From assembly GCF_900215145.1 (NCBI RefSeq), contig NZ_OBDO01000005.1, forward strand, positions 1 to 64,000: a stretch of 64,000 nucleotides of DNA, written 5' to 3'. Source of the DNA: Geodermatophilus sabuli (lineage in GTDB: Bacteria; Actinomycetota; Actinomycetes; Mycobacteriales; Geodermatophilaceae). Shown here in pieces: positions 48,206-56,841 of this stretch (its first letter is position 1; every line of letters starts with the position of its first letter). Below the pieces are notes generated by a model. It worked only from the letters and a program-made list of their open reading frames with translations, searched no databases and was not told where the DNA came from. The position numbers and the translations under genes are program-made.

Positions 48206-48672
48206 GCGACGACGAGAGCTGGCGCGGCACGGTCGGCAAGCTCGACGAGGACGCGGTCGCCGCGTTCCTGGCGGAGCCGCGGATCGCACGGCTGGCCTGC
48301 CTGGACGACGAGGGCTGGCCCTACGTGGTGCCGTGCTGGCAGGAGTGGGACGGAGAGGCCTTCTGGGTCGTCCCGCGGGAGAAGGCGGCCTGGGGCCGGT
48401 ATCTGGAGGCGGAACCGCGGTGCGCGATCACCGTCGACGAGGAGGGTGCCCAGCGCAAGGTCGTCGCCCAGTGTCGTGCCGAGCTCGTCGAACGCCCCAA
48501 CGTGGGCGGTCAGTGGGTGCAGGTGGCCGAGCGGATGGCGACGCGGTACCTCGGCGAGAACGGCCCGAAGTACCTCGAGCCGACGCTGGACAAGGCGCGC
48601 TGGCTCTACCGGCTGGTCCCCGTCAAGCTGCAGACCTGGCAGGGGCAGGACTGGGCCCGGCGGTACAAGTGA
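48202..48672 (+). CDS. Pyridoxamine-5'-phosphate oxidase-like flavin/F420 split-barrel protein
   Basis: 156 residues from ATG 48202. Split-barrel motifs: LAEPRIARLACLDDEGWPYV, VPCWQEWDGEAFWVVPREKA, RYLEAEPRCAITVDEEGAQR and the closing YRLVPVKLQTWQGQDWARRY. Proteins of this type bind FMN, F420 or heme; a specific reaction cannot be read. It is coupled on both sides inside the uptake operon, so it may act on the imported compound or its product. Confidence 0.8.
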   Translation: MSDDESWRGTVGKLDEDAVAAFLAEPRIARLACLDDEGWPYVVPCWQEWDGEAFWVVPREKAAWGRYLEAEPRCAITVDEEGAQRKVVAQCRAELVERPNVGGQWVQVAERMATRYLGENGPKYLEPTLDKARWLYRLVPVKLQTWQGQDWARRYK

Positions 48673-49922
48673 CCGGCGGGCCGGACCGGTCGGCCGACGA
48701 CGTCCTGGACGTCGTCGCCCTCACCCAGACGATCGTGCGGACGCCGAGCCCCAACCCGCCCGGGGACGAGCAGGCCGTTGCCGCCGCGGTCACCGAGCTC
48801 CTCCCCGCGCTCGGACTGCCCGCCGCCCAGGTCGTCGCCCTGGACGCCGCACGCCCCAACCTGCTGGTGGTCCTGGACTTCGGCGGCGGTGGCCGGCACC
48901 TGGTGCTCTCCGGCCACCTCGACACCAAGCCGGTGGGTGACGCCGCGTGGACGGTCGACCCCCTCGGCGGCGACATCGACGGCGATCGGCTCTACGGCCT
49001 GGGGGCGGCCGACATGAAGGGGGCGGTCGCGGCCATGCTCGTCACCGCGGCCCGGCTGGCACGCGACCCGCTGCCCCACGGCCGGCTGACCCTGCTGTTC
49101 ACCGCCGACGAGGAGGACGGGGCGAGCTTCGGCGCCCGCCACGTCGCCCGGAGCCGGCCCCTGGGTGCCGATGCCGTGGTCATCGGGGAGCCCGGCGGGA
49201 TCGAGGCCGACTTCGACCGGCTGCACCTGGTGAGTCGGGGGATCGCCCGGTTGCGGCTGTCCGCACGGGGCCGGCAGGGGCACTCGAGCCTGTCCGGCGA
49301 GCCGGGCACGCGGAACGCCGGGGTCGACGTGGCCCGCCTCGTGACCGCGGTCGCCGACGAGCTGGCCCTGGATGTGCCGGCCAACCCCGACGGGCTCGCC
49401 GGCTGGGCCGCCACCGTCAACACCGGCATGACCTACCGGGGGGGCGTCGGCTACGGCGTCCTCCCCGGCCGGATGGCCGTCGACACGGAGGTACGACTGC
49501 TCCCGGGCATGGACCGTGCGGCCGTGACCGCCGCCTTCACCGACCTGACCGGGCGGGTGGCGAGCGAGACCGGCGCCGACCTGGCGGTCGAGTACGACGC
49601 CGCCCCCAACGACTGGCTGCCGCCGGCCGCCGTTCCCGCCGGGCACTCCGTCGCCCGGGCGGCCCAGGAGGCCTGTGCCGCCGTGCTCGGCACGGTGCCA
49701 CCGTTCGCCGTCTTCCCCGGGACGACGGACGCGACCTGGTTCGAGGCCGAACAGGGCGTCCCCACCCTGCCCGCGCTCGGCCCGGGTCTGCTGCGCCGGG
49801 CGCACGGAGCCGACGAGTGGGTGTCGGTCACCGCGGTCCGGCGGTCGGTGGAGCTGTACGAGGAGCTGGCCCGCCGGTTCTGCACCATGGCGGGCCCTTC
49901 CGCGGAGAACGGTCGCTCGTGA
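48669..49922 (+). CDS. M20-family metallohydrolase (ArgE/DapE-like)
   Basis: 417 residues from GTG 48669 (GTGA overlap). M20 motifs: VRTPSPNPPGDEQAVAAAVT, LVLSGHLDTKPVGD (metal His/Asp), GLGAADMKGAVAAML (bridging Asp), FTADEEDGASFGARHV (catalytic Glu-Glu) and VVIGEPGG, then a dimerisation domain (RLRLSARGRQGHSSLSGEPG). The last metal His would come from ALGPGLLRRAHG. These enzymes deacylate N-acyl amino acids or cleave dipeptides. In this operon it probably removes an acyl group from the imported compound. Confidence 0.88.
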   Translation: MTGGPDRSADDVLDVVALTQTIVRTPSPNPPGDEQAVAAAVTELLPALGLPAAQVVALDAARPNLLVVLDFGGGGRHLVLSGHLDTKPVGDAAWTVDPLGGDIDGDRLYGLGAADMKGAVAAMLVTAARLARDPLPHGRLTLLFTADEEDGASFGARHVARSRPLGADAVVIGEPGGIEADFDRLHLVSRGIARLRLSARGRQGHSSLSGEPGTRNAGVDVARLVTAVADELALDVPANPDGLAGWAATVNTGMTYRGGVGYGVLPGRMAVDTEVRLLPGMDRAAVTAAFTDLTGRVASETGADLAVEYDAAPNDWLPPAAVPAGHSVARAAQEACAAVLGTVPPFAVFPGTTDATWFEAEQGVPTLPALGPGLLRRAHGADEWVSVTAVRRSVELYEELARRFCTMAGPSAENGRS

Positions 49923-50956
49923 CCACCGGGACGCGGCCGGTGGCGGCCTCCGCGCCGGCCGGACCCAGTGCGCCGGGTGGGCGGGCCCTCCTCCGCCGGG
50001 CCCTGTCGCTGCTCGCGCCGCTGGCCGGTCTGGCCGTGATCCTCCTGCTGGCCGCGGTCACCACGCCGGGCTTCTACAGCACCGGGGTCCTGCAGCTGGT
50101 GCTCTTCCAGATCGGACTCATCGGCGTCACCGCGGTCGGGCAGACCCTGGTGCTGCTCGTGGGCGGCATCGACCTGTCCATCGGCGCGGTCATCGGCCTC
50201 ACCACGGTCATCATCGCCGTCTACACCCGGGGCGACGGCGCGCGGCTGGGCGTCGCGATCCTGCTGGCACTGGCCGCCGGCGCGGTGGTCGGCCTGGTCA
50301 ACGGGTTGCTCGTGGTCCGACGGCTGGTGCCCGCATTCGTCGCCACCTTCGCCACGTTCGTCCTCGTCCAGGGCGTGATCACCGCATGGACGCGGGGTGC
50401 CCCCTCGGGCAACATCCCGGGCGCGCTGTCGCCGCTGGGCACCGGCCGCTGGCTCGGGGTCCCCGTTCCGGCGTGGGTGTTCCTGGCCGTGGCGGTCGTC
50501 GCCGGGATCGTCTTGGGCCGCACGGGCCTGGGCCGCCGGCTGTACGCCACGGGCGCCAACGCCCGGGCCACCGCGCTGTCCGGCGTGCGCACCGGGTGGA
50601 TCATCGCCGGCTGCTTCGTCGCCTCGGCGCTGCTGGCGGTGCTCGCGGGACTGATCAACGCCGGCTACATCGGCTATGTGGACGCCCGTCTGTCCCGCAG
50701 CCTCGACCTGAACTCCGTTGCCGCCGCGGTGATCGGTGGCGTCGGTCTGACCGGGGGGCGAGGCCGCATCGGCCAGACCGTCGCCGGCGTCGTGCTGCTC
50801 GCCGTCCTGCTGGCCTGGCTGCGGCAGCTCGGCGCGGGCGCCGGGGCGCAGCTGATCGTGAGCGGCGCCGTGATCCTGCTGGCCGTCTGGCTCCAGAACA
50901 GCGGATGGACCCCTCGGTCCCCCCGTCGGAACAAGCAGAGGGATGGAGTGCGATGA
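49919..50956 (+). CDS. Ribose-type ABC transporter permease
   Basis: 345 residues from GTG 49919. About eight to ten membrane helices with RbsC-family motifs: AVGQTLVLLVGGIDLSIGAV (the diagnostic GGIDLSVG), LVVRRLVPAFVATFATFVLV, RTGLGRRLYATGANARATAL (EAA-like coupling loop) and SVAAAVIGGVGLTGGRGRIG. It is one of two permeases flanking the binding protein and ATPase genes, so the importer is probably a heterodimer. Confidence 0.9.
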   Translation: MTTGTRPVAASAPAGPSAPGGRALLRRALSLLAPLAGLAVILLLAAVTTPGFYSTGVLQLVLFQIGLIGVTAVGQTLVLLVGGIDLSIGAVIGLTTVIIAVYTRGDGARLGVAILLALAAGAVVGLVNGLLVVRRLVPAFVATFATFVLVQGVITAWTRGAPSGNIPGALSPLGTGRWLGVPVPAWVFLAVAVVAGIVLGRTGLGRRLYATGANARATALSGVRTGWIIAGCFVASALLAVLAGLINAGYIGYVDARLSRSLDLNSVAAAVIGGVGLTGGRGRIGQTVAGVVLLAVLLAWLRQLGAGAGAQLIVSGAVILLAVWLQNSGWTPRSPRRNKQRDGVR

Positions 50957-52158
50957 GGACACACATCGGCGTCTCGGGCCGTGCGCGGCAGCTGCGCCTG
51001 CCGCTGGCCGTCGGCCTCGCAGCCGCGCTCGTGGCGGCCTGTGGGACCGAGCAGGAGGGCGCGAGCGCCGGCGGTGAGGGCGGTGGGGGTGGTGGGGATT
51101 GCGCCAACGCCGAGGAGGCGCAGGCGTCCTACGAGGAGGCCTGGACCGAGACCGCCGAGCAGCTGGGGCTGGAGGACCTGCAGCCCACCGCGGAGGAGGT
51201 CTGCGAGGTCGACACCGCGGAGTGGGCCGCCGAGCCCAAGCAGGGGGACACGTACCGGATCGCCTTCGCCGCGCAGGGGCCGACGAACTCGTGGGGCCTG
51301 ACCAACGAGGAGGCGTTCCGCAGCCACGCCGAGGAACTCGGGGTGGAGGTCCTGTACGCCTCGGCCAACGGTGACGCCACCGCGCAGGTGGACAACATCC
51401 AGCAGCTGGCCTCCCAGGACCCCGACGCGCTCGTCGTGGTGCCGATGGGGGAGGGCATCACCGGCCAGGTGCAGGCCGCCGCCAACCAGGGGATCCCCGT
51501 CGTCCTGTGCGCGGGCCGGCTCGGCTCGGACAGCGGCGCGGTGTCCACGGTGACTCGTCAGTACGAACTCCTCGGCACCGCCTACGCCGAGTGGCTGGTC
51601 CAGCAGCTCGGCGGTGAGGGGCAGGTCGCCGTGCTCAGTGGCCTGGCCGGCGTGCCGACCGCGGAGTTCCAGAAGGCGGCCGCGCTCGAGGTGTTCGCCG
51701 AGCACCCGGGCATCGAGGTGGTGACCGAGCAGTACACCGAGTGGTCGCCGACCGTCGCCAAGCAGGTGGCGGCGAACCTGGTGACCCAGTACCCCGACCT
51801 CGACGGCATCTGGTCGGACTCCGGTTACGGCGACCTCGGCGTGGTGCAGGCCTACCAGGAGGCGGGCAAGCCCGTTCCGCCGCTCACCGGTGACGCGATC
51901 AACGCGTTCCTCAAGGCCGTCCAGGGCACCGACGTCCGCTTCGGCCTGTCGTCGTTCCCCCCGGAGCAGAGCGTCGAGTGCCTGGACACGGCGATGTCGG
52001 TCCTGGCGGGTGAGCCGGTCCTCGACAAGGTCTACATCAACAGCCCGAGCTTCACGCACGAGCAGATCGACCAGTACGTCCGGCCGGAGTGCAGCGACAA
52101 CCTGTTCGTCCCGTCCTCCCTGCCGGACGAGCAGCTGCGCGGACTGGGGCTCTGCTGA
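50953..52158 (+). CDS. ABC transporter substrate-binding lipoprotein (sugar-type)
   Basis: 401 residues from ATG 50953. Lipobox LVAAC at Cys 30. After an acidic Gly-rich linker comes the periplasmic-binding fold of the ribose/galactose class: TYRIAFAAQGPTNSWGLTNE, ASANGDATAQVDNIQQLASQ, PDALVVVPMGEGITGQVQAA, GIPVVLCAGRLGS and LDGIWSDSGYGDLGVVQAYQ. An additional segment (about 48-90, with CANAEEAQ and EEVCEVDTAEW) precedes it. The ligand is unknown. Four Cys outside the lipobox may form disulfides. Confidence 0.9.
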   Translation: MRTHIGVSGRARQLRLPLAVGLAAALVAACGTEQEGASAGGEGGGGGGDCANAEEAQASYEEAWTETAEQLGLEDLQPTAEEVCEVDTAEWAAEPKQGDTYRIAFAAQGPTNSWGLTNEEAFRSHAEELGVEVLYASANGDATAQVDNIQQLASQDPDALVVVPMGEGITGQVQAAANQGIPVVLCAGRLGSDSGAVSTVTRQYELLGTAYAEWLVQQLGGEGQVAVLSGLAGVPTAEFQKAAALEVFAEHPGIEVVTEQYTEWSPTVAKQVAANLVTQYPDLDGIWSDSGYGDLGVVQAYQEAGKPVPPLTGDAINAFLKAVQGTDVRFGLSSFPPEQSVECLDTAMSVLAGEPVLDKVYINSPSFTHEQIDQYVRPECSDNLFVPSSLPDEQLRGLGLC

Positions 52159-52162
52159 CCCC

Positions 52163-53680
52163 ATGACGTCCTCCACGGCGGCTGTTCTGCAGGCCCGGGG
52201 GCTGACGAAGTCCTTTCCCGGGGTGCGGGCGCTCGACCGGGCCGACCTCACGTGTCGGTCCGGTCGGGTCCACGCCCTCGTCGGGGAGAACGGGGCCGGG
52301 AAGTCCACGCTGGTGCGCATCCTCACCGGCAACCAGCTCCCGGATGAGGGAGAGGTGCTGCTCGACGGCCGCTCGGTCCGGTTCGCTGACCCCCGCGAGG
52401 CCATGGCCGAGGGGGTCAGCGCGGTGTACCAGGAGCTGACCGTGCTGCCGGCGATGAGCGTCGGTGACAACGTGATGCTCGGACAGGAGCGCACCTCCCG
52501 GGGCCTGATCGACCGGGCGGCGCAGGACCGCGAGGTCCGCGCGGCGCTGGCGCGGGTCGGGCTCGGGGACCTCGACCCCCGCACCCGGGCCGAGGACCTC
52601 TCGCTGGCCAACCAGCAGATGGTGGAGATCGCCCGGGCACTCGTCCGGCGCAGCCGGGTGATCGTCCTGGACGAGCCGTCGGCGGTGCTCTCCGGCGACA
52701 AGCTCGAGTCGCTGTTCACCGTCGTCCGGGGCCTGGCCGCCGACGGCGTGGCGATCGTCTACATCAGCCACCTGCTGGAGGAGGTCACCGACCTCGCCGA
52801 CGACGTGACCGTGCTGCGCGACGGCCGGGTGGTGTCCACCGGCCCGGCCGGGGACTACGACGTCCCCCGGATCATCCGGGACATGGTCGGCCGCGACGTC
52901 GACGCGGTCTTCCCGCCGCTGCCGGAGCCGGCCGACGAGGTCGTCCTCGCGGTGCGAGGGCTGGTCCCGGTCAGCAGCACCCGGTCACCGGTGGCGTTGG
53001 ACCTCGACGTGCGCGCCGGGGAGATCGTCGGCGTGGCCGGGATGGTCGGTTCGGGCCGCAGCCGGTTGCTGCGCACGATCGCCGGGGAACACCCCCGGGC
53101 GGCTGGCACCGTCGAGGTCGCCGGCCGCCCCGTGCCCACCGGCACCCGGCGGGCGATCGCGGCCGGCGTCGCCCTCGTCCCGGAGGAGCGCAAGACCGAG
53201 GGGCTGGTCCTGCCCCTGTCGGTGCGGGCGAACACCACGCTGGCTGCCCTCGGTCAGGTCCTGCGGGGCGGTTTCCTCTCCACCCGCCGGGAGCGAGTGG
53301 TCTTCCAGGAGGAACAGGCCCGGCTCGGCATCAAGGCATCGGACCCCGAGCAGGGCACCTGGCAGCTCTCCGGCGGCAACCAGCAGAAGATCGTGCTCGC
53401 CAAGTGGCTGCGGCGGGGGCCGCGCGTGCTGCTGCTCGACGAGCCGACCCGCGGCGTCGACGTGGGTGCGAAGTCCGAGATCTACCGGCTGGTCACGGGG
53501 CTGGCCGTCGAGGGCATGGCCGTGGTCATGGTCTCCAGCGACCTGCCGGAGGTCCTCGGGCTGTCCCATCGGGTCCTCGTCTGCCGGGGCGGCGGGGTCG
53601 TCGGCGAGCTGGCCGGCGACGACATCAACGAGGAGAACGTCATGCACGTCGCCCTGGACACCGCAGGGACGTCCCGGTGA
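52163..53680 (+). CDS. Sugar ABC transporter ATP-binding protein (tandem ATPase)
   Basis: 505 residues from ATG 52163. Two ABC domains: the first has Walker A GENGAGKST, an LSLANQQ signature (degenerate as usual in RbsA) and Walker B VIVLDEPS; the second has a degenerate Walker A (GMVGSGRSRL), the signature LSGGNQQ and Walker B VLLLDEPTRGVDVG. This is the RbsA/MglA pattern. It energises import with the two flanking permeases. The next gene overlaps its stop. Confidence 0.92.
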   Translation: MTSSTAAVLQARGLTKSFPGVRALDRADLTCRSGRVHALVGENGAGKSTLVRILTGNQLPDEGEVLLDGRSVRFADPREAMAEGVSAVYQELTVLPAMSVGDNVMLGQERTSRGLIDRAAQDREVRAALARVGLGDLDPRTRAEDLSLANQQMVEIARALVRRSRVIVLDEPSAVLSGDKLESLFTVVRGLAADGVAIVYISHLLEEVTDLADDVTVLRDGRVVSTGPAGDYDVPRIIRDMVGRDVDAVFPPLPEPADEVVLAVRGLVPVSSTRSPVALDLDVRAGEIVGVAGMVGSGRSRLLRTIAGEHPRAAGTVEVAGRPVPTGTRRAIAAGVALVPEERKTEGLVLPLSVRANTTLAALGQVLRGGFLSTRRERVVFQEEQARLGIKASDPEQGTWQLSGGNQQKIVLAKWLRRGPRVLLLDEPTRGVDVGAKSEIYRLVTGLAVEGMAVVMVSSDLPEVLGLSHRVLVCRGGGVVGELAGDDINEENVMHVALDTAGTSR

Positions 53681-54651
53681 GCGCCGCGGTGGCCGCCGGC
53701 ACGCGACCGCGGCGGATCTCCCTGGCCGACCTCACCCGGACCGGCGCGGCCGTGTGGATCGTCCTCCTGGCCGCGGTCCTCGCCCTGACCGTCGCCGACG
53801 CCGGGGGCTTCTGGGCCCCGGCGAACATCGCGAACGTGCTCACGGCCACGGTGGTCCTGGGCCTGGCGGCGCTGGGGCAGCACCTGGTCGTGCTCAGCGG
53901 CGGGATCGACCTGTCGATCGGCTCGGCAGCGACGCTGTCGGCACTGCTCACCGCCCTGCTGATCAACGGCTACCCGATCCGGACGGCGCCGGTCGTCATC
54001 GGGATGCTCCTGCTCGGTGGTCTCATCGGCGTACTGCACGGGCTGCTGGTGGCGCGGGTGGGCCTGCCGCCGTTCATCGTGACGCTGGCCACCCTCTACC
54101 TCATCCAGGGGGCGGCGTTCACGATCAGCACGACGCCGACCGGACGGGTCACCAGCGCGCTGTCCGCGGTCGCACTCGAGCGCATCGGTCCGGTGCCCTA
54201 CTCCTTCGCGGTGCTGGTGCTCGCGGTCGCCGTCGTGGCCTTCGTCCTCGCCCGGACGGCGTTCGGGCGGCAGTTGTACGCCGTGGGCGGCGATCCCGCG
54301 GCCGCCCGGGCCAACGGGGTCCCGGTGGCCAGGGTCCTGGTCACCGCCTACGTCCTGGCGGGGGTCCTCGCGGCACTGGCCGGCGTCCTGCTGGCCGCCC
54401 GGGCCACCGTCGGGTCGCCCACCGCGGGGCTGGGGCTGGAACTCTCCACGATCACCGTGGTCGTCCTCGGCGGCACGTCGCTGCTCGGCGGCCGGGGCAG
54501 CCTGGTCGGCACCCTCGGCGGCGTGCTGCTGCTGTCGCTGGTCAGCAGCTCGGTGACGTTGCTGCAGCTGCCGGCCACCCTCACCGACCTCATCCGCGGC
54601 GTGGTGATCCTGGCCGCGGCTGCCATCTTCGTCACCCGGGCCCGACGATGA
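53677..54651 (+). CDS. Ribose-type ABC transporter permease
   Basis: 324 residues from GTG 53677. RbsC-family motifs: LGQHLVVLSGGIDLSIGSAA, LLVARVGLPPFIVTLATLYL, RTAFGRQLYAVGGDPAAARA and STITVVVLGGTSLLGGRGSL. It is clearly related to the permease at 49919-50956 but diverged, so the membrane part is likely a heterodimer. Coupled to the ATPase and to the amidohydrolase (ATGA). Confidence 0.9.
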   Translation: MSAAVAAGTRPRRISLADLTRTGAAVWIVLLAAVLALTVADAGGFWAPANIANVLTATVVLGLAALGQHLVVLSGGIDLSIGSAATLSALLTALLINGYPIRTAPVVIGMLLLGGLIGVLHGLLVARVGLPPFIVTLATLYLIQGAAFTISTTPTGRVTSALSAVALERIGPVPYSFAVLVLAVAVVAFVLARTAFGRQLYAVGGDPAAARANGVPVARVLVTAYVLAGVLAALAGVLLAARATVGSPTAGLGLELSTITVVVLGGTSLLGGRGSLVGTLGGVLLLSLVSSSVTLLQLPATLTDLIRGVVILAAAAIFVTRARR

Positions 54652-55550
54652 CCGGCCCCGGAGGGGGAGGGGAGGTCGTGGACGGGCACGCCCACGTCTT
54701 CCGCTCCGCAGCCGCCTCACCCCGCGGCGTGGACGAGCTGGCCCCTGCCGACCGGGAGGCGACGGCCGAGGACCTGCTGGTCCACATGGACGCCGCCGGG
54801 GTGACCTCGGCCGTGCTCGTCCCCCTGGACGGCGCGGACGACGACGTCGCGGAGGCGCTCGACCGGCACCCCTCGCGCTTCGCCGCAGTCGCGGTGGCCA
54901 CCCCGGCCGAGCTCGGCACCGGCGGGGTGGACCCGGTGACCGCCCTGCGCGCCCGGCGGGACCGGTGGCCGTTCGGTGCGCTGCGGACCATGTGGCTGGG
55001 GGAGCCGGGACGGCCAGTGGCCGACTCCCCGGCCCTGCCGGTGCTGCGGGCCCTGGCCGCGGAACAGCTGCCGCTGTGGAGCTACCTGCCGCCGGAGCAG
55101 CTGCCCCTCCTGGAGGAGCTCGTCCGGCTGCTGCCGGAGCTGCCCGTGGTGCTCAACCACCTCGGGTTCTGCCCGCACGACATGTGGGTCGACGAGCACC
55201 GCCGGCCCCGCTTCGCCGACCCGTTCCCGGAGCCGCTCGTCGAGCGGCTGCTCCGGCTCGGCGACGCACCGCTCGTGCACGTGTTGGTCTCCGGCCAGTA
55301 CGCGCTGTCCACCGAGGAACCGCCGTACGCCGACCTGTTCCCGGTCACCCGACGGCTCGCCGCCGTCTACGGTGCCGAACGGCTGCTGTGGGGCTCCGAC
55401 CACCCCTGGCCGAGCGACGTGCCCGGATATCCCGTGCTGACCGGCCTCGTGGACGCCGCGCTGCCCGACCTCGACCAGCGTGGGAGGGCGAGGGTCCTCG
55501 GCGGCACCGCCCGCGCGCTGTTCCCCCGGCTGGCCGCGCCGGCCGGCTGA
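54648..55550 (+). CDS. Amidohydrolase-2 family metal-dependent hydrolase
   Basis: 300 residues from ATG 54648 (ATGA overlap). The TIM-barrel metallohydrolase begins EVVDGHAHVF (HxH), with AAGVTSAVLVPLDGADDDVA, LPVVLNHLGFCPHDMWVDEH (metal His), VHVLVSGQYALSTEEPPYAD and LLWGSDHPWPSDVPGYPV (catalytic Asp). Members cleave lactones, C-C bonds next to carboxylates, or decarboxylate. Here it probably opens or splits a ring or lactone from the imported substrate. Confidence 0.85.
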   Translation: MTGPGGGGEVVDGHAHVFRSAAASPRGVDELAPADREATAEDLLVHMDAAGVTSAVLVPLDGADDDVAEALDRHPSRFAAVAVATPAELGTGGVDPVTALRARRDRWPFGALRTMWLGEPGRPVADSPALPVLRALAAEQLPLWSYLPPEQLPLLEELVRLLPELPVVLNHLGFCPHDMWVDEHRRPRFADPFPEPLVERLLRLGDAPLVHVLVSGQYALSTEEPPYADLFPVTRRLAAVYGAERLLWGSDHPWPSDVPGYPVLTGLVDAALPDLDQRGRARVLGGTARALFPRLAAPAG

Positions 55551-55576
55551 ACCCGCCGAACGAGGAGAGACCGGAG

Positions 55577-56722
55577 ATGCCGACCCTGGCCGCCGGCGCG
55601 GAGTCCATGCCGCGCTCCGGCATCCGACAGGTGATGGACCTGGCGTGGAGCCTGCCCGACCCCGTCATCGGGCTGCACGTCGGCGAACCGAGCTTCCCGT
55701 CGCCTGTGCACGTCATCGAGGCGGCGCGGGCCGCCTACGCGGCGGGGGAGACCCACTACGTCCCCAACGCCGGGATCGACGCGCTGCGCGTCGCGATCGC
55801 CGAGAAGGTCAGCACGGCCAACGGCTTCGCCGCCACCCCGGCCCAGGTGGTCGTCTCGGCCGGTGGCGCCCAGGCGCTGCACAACGCCTTCTCCCTCACG
55901 CTCGGCGCGGGGGACGAGGTGCTGATCCCGGATCCGGGCTGGCCGAACTACGCCATGGCGGTGCAGCTGCTGCAGGCGGTGCCGGTGCGCTACCCGCTGC
56001 GGCCGGAGCACGGCTTCCGGCCCGACCCGGCCGAGCTCGCCGGGCTGGTCACCGAGCGCACCCGCGTGCTCGTGGTCAACACACCGTCCAACCCGTTGGG
56101 CACGGTGCTGCCGGCCGCGGACATCGAGGCCCTCGTCCGGCTGGCCGAGGAGCACGACCTCTGGCTGCTCTCCGACGAGTGCTACGACGCGCTCACCTTC
56201 GGGCAACCGCATGTCAGCCCGGGGCGGTTCGACCGCGACGGCCGGGTGCTGAGCGCGTTCAGCTTCTCCAAGACCTACGCCATGACCGGGCTGCGGGTCG
56301 GCTACCTGGTCGCCACCGAGGAGGTGGCCCGGCAGTCGGCCAAGCTGCAGGAGCCCCTGATCGCCTGCGTCAACGCCCCCGCCCAGGCGGCGGCGCTGGC
56401 GGCGTTACGGGGGCCGCAGGAGGACGTCGCCACGATGCGCGACGCCTACCGGGAGCGGCGCGACCTCGCCCTCGGCCAGCTCGACACCCAGGGCATGGGC
56501 TACCTCACCCCCGAGGGCGCCTTCTACCTGTGGGTCGATGTCCGGGACCGCAGCCGCGGGGACGTCGGCGCGTGGGCGCTGGACCTGCTGCGCGAGCAGC
56601 ACGTCGCGGTCGCGCCGGGGACGACCTTCGGCCCACTGGGCGAGGGCTGGGTGCGGCTGTCCCTGGCCACGGCCACCGAGGACCTGCTCGAGGGCATCCG
56701 GCGGATGGGCCAGATCCGATGA
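55577..56722 (+). CDS. Class I/II PLP-dependent aminotransferase
   Basis: 381 residues from ATG 55577, preceded by GAGGAGA and CGGAG. Fold-type I motifs: VIGLHVGEPSFPSPVHVIEA, ETHYVPNAGIDALRVAIAEK, VVNTPSNPLGTVLPAADIEA, WLLSDECYDALTF (Asp to PLP N1), FSFSKTYAMTGLRVGYLVAT (PLP Lys) and the final LRVGYL/VRLSLA Arg region. It converts an amino acid to a 2-oxo acid with glutamate or pyruvate as partner. It ends the operon and suggests an amino group must be handled in this pathway. Confidence 0.9.
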   Translation: MPTLAAGAESMPRSGIRQVMDLAWSLPDPVIGLHVGEPSFPSPVHVIEAARAAYAAGETHYVPNAGIDALRVAIAEKVSTANGFAATPAQVVVSAGGAQALHNAFSLTLGAGDEVLIPDPGWPNYAMAVQLLQAVPVRYPLRPEHGFRPDPAELAGLVTERTRVLVVNTPSNPLGTVLPAADIEALVRLAEEHDLWLLSDECYDALTFGQPHVSPGRFDRDGRVLSAFSFSKTYAMTGLRVGYLVATEEVARQSAKLQEPLIACVNAPAQAAALAALRGPQEDVATMRDAYRERRDLALGQLDTQGMGYLTPEGAFYLWVDVRDRSRGDVGAWALDLLREQHVAVAPGTTFGPLGEGWVRLSLATATEDLLEGIRRMGQIR

Positions 56723-56826
56723 CCACCCCGCGCCGGCACCCGGGGAGCGGCTGCGGCCGCCCTGACCCACCGCCGCGGCACCGTCCCCGGGAGGCCCGCC
56801 TGCCCGGCAGTGTCCCCGCGGGGACG

Positions 56827-56841
56827 TAACCTCGCCCCGTG
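56827..56841 (+). promoter_or_regulatory. Leaderless-type -10 box before dnaX
   Basis: TAACCT (56827-56832), six bases, GTG 56839, and no good Shine-Dalgarno. The same six-base gap precedes ybaB (TACGCT 60276-60281, ATG 60288), marR and the Wzz-like gene. Confidence 0.45.
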
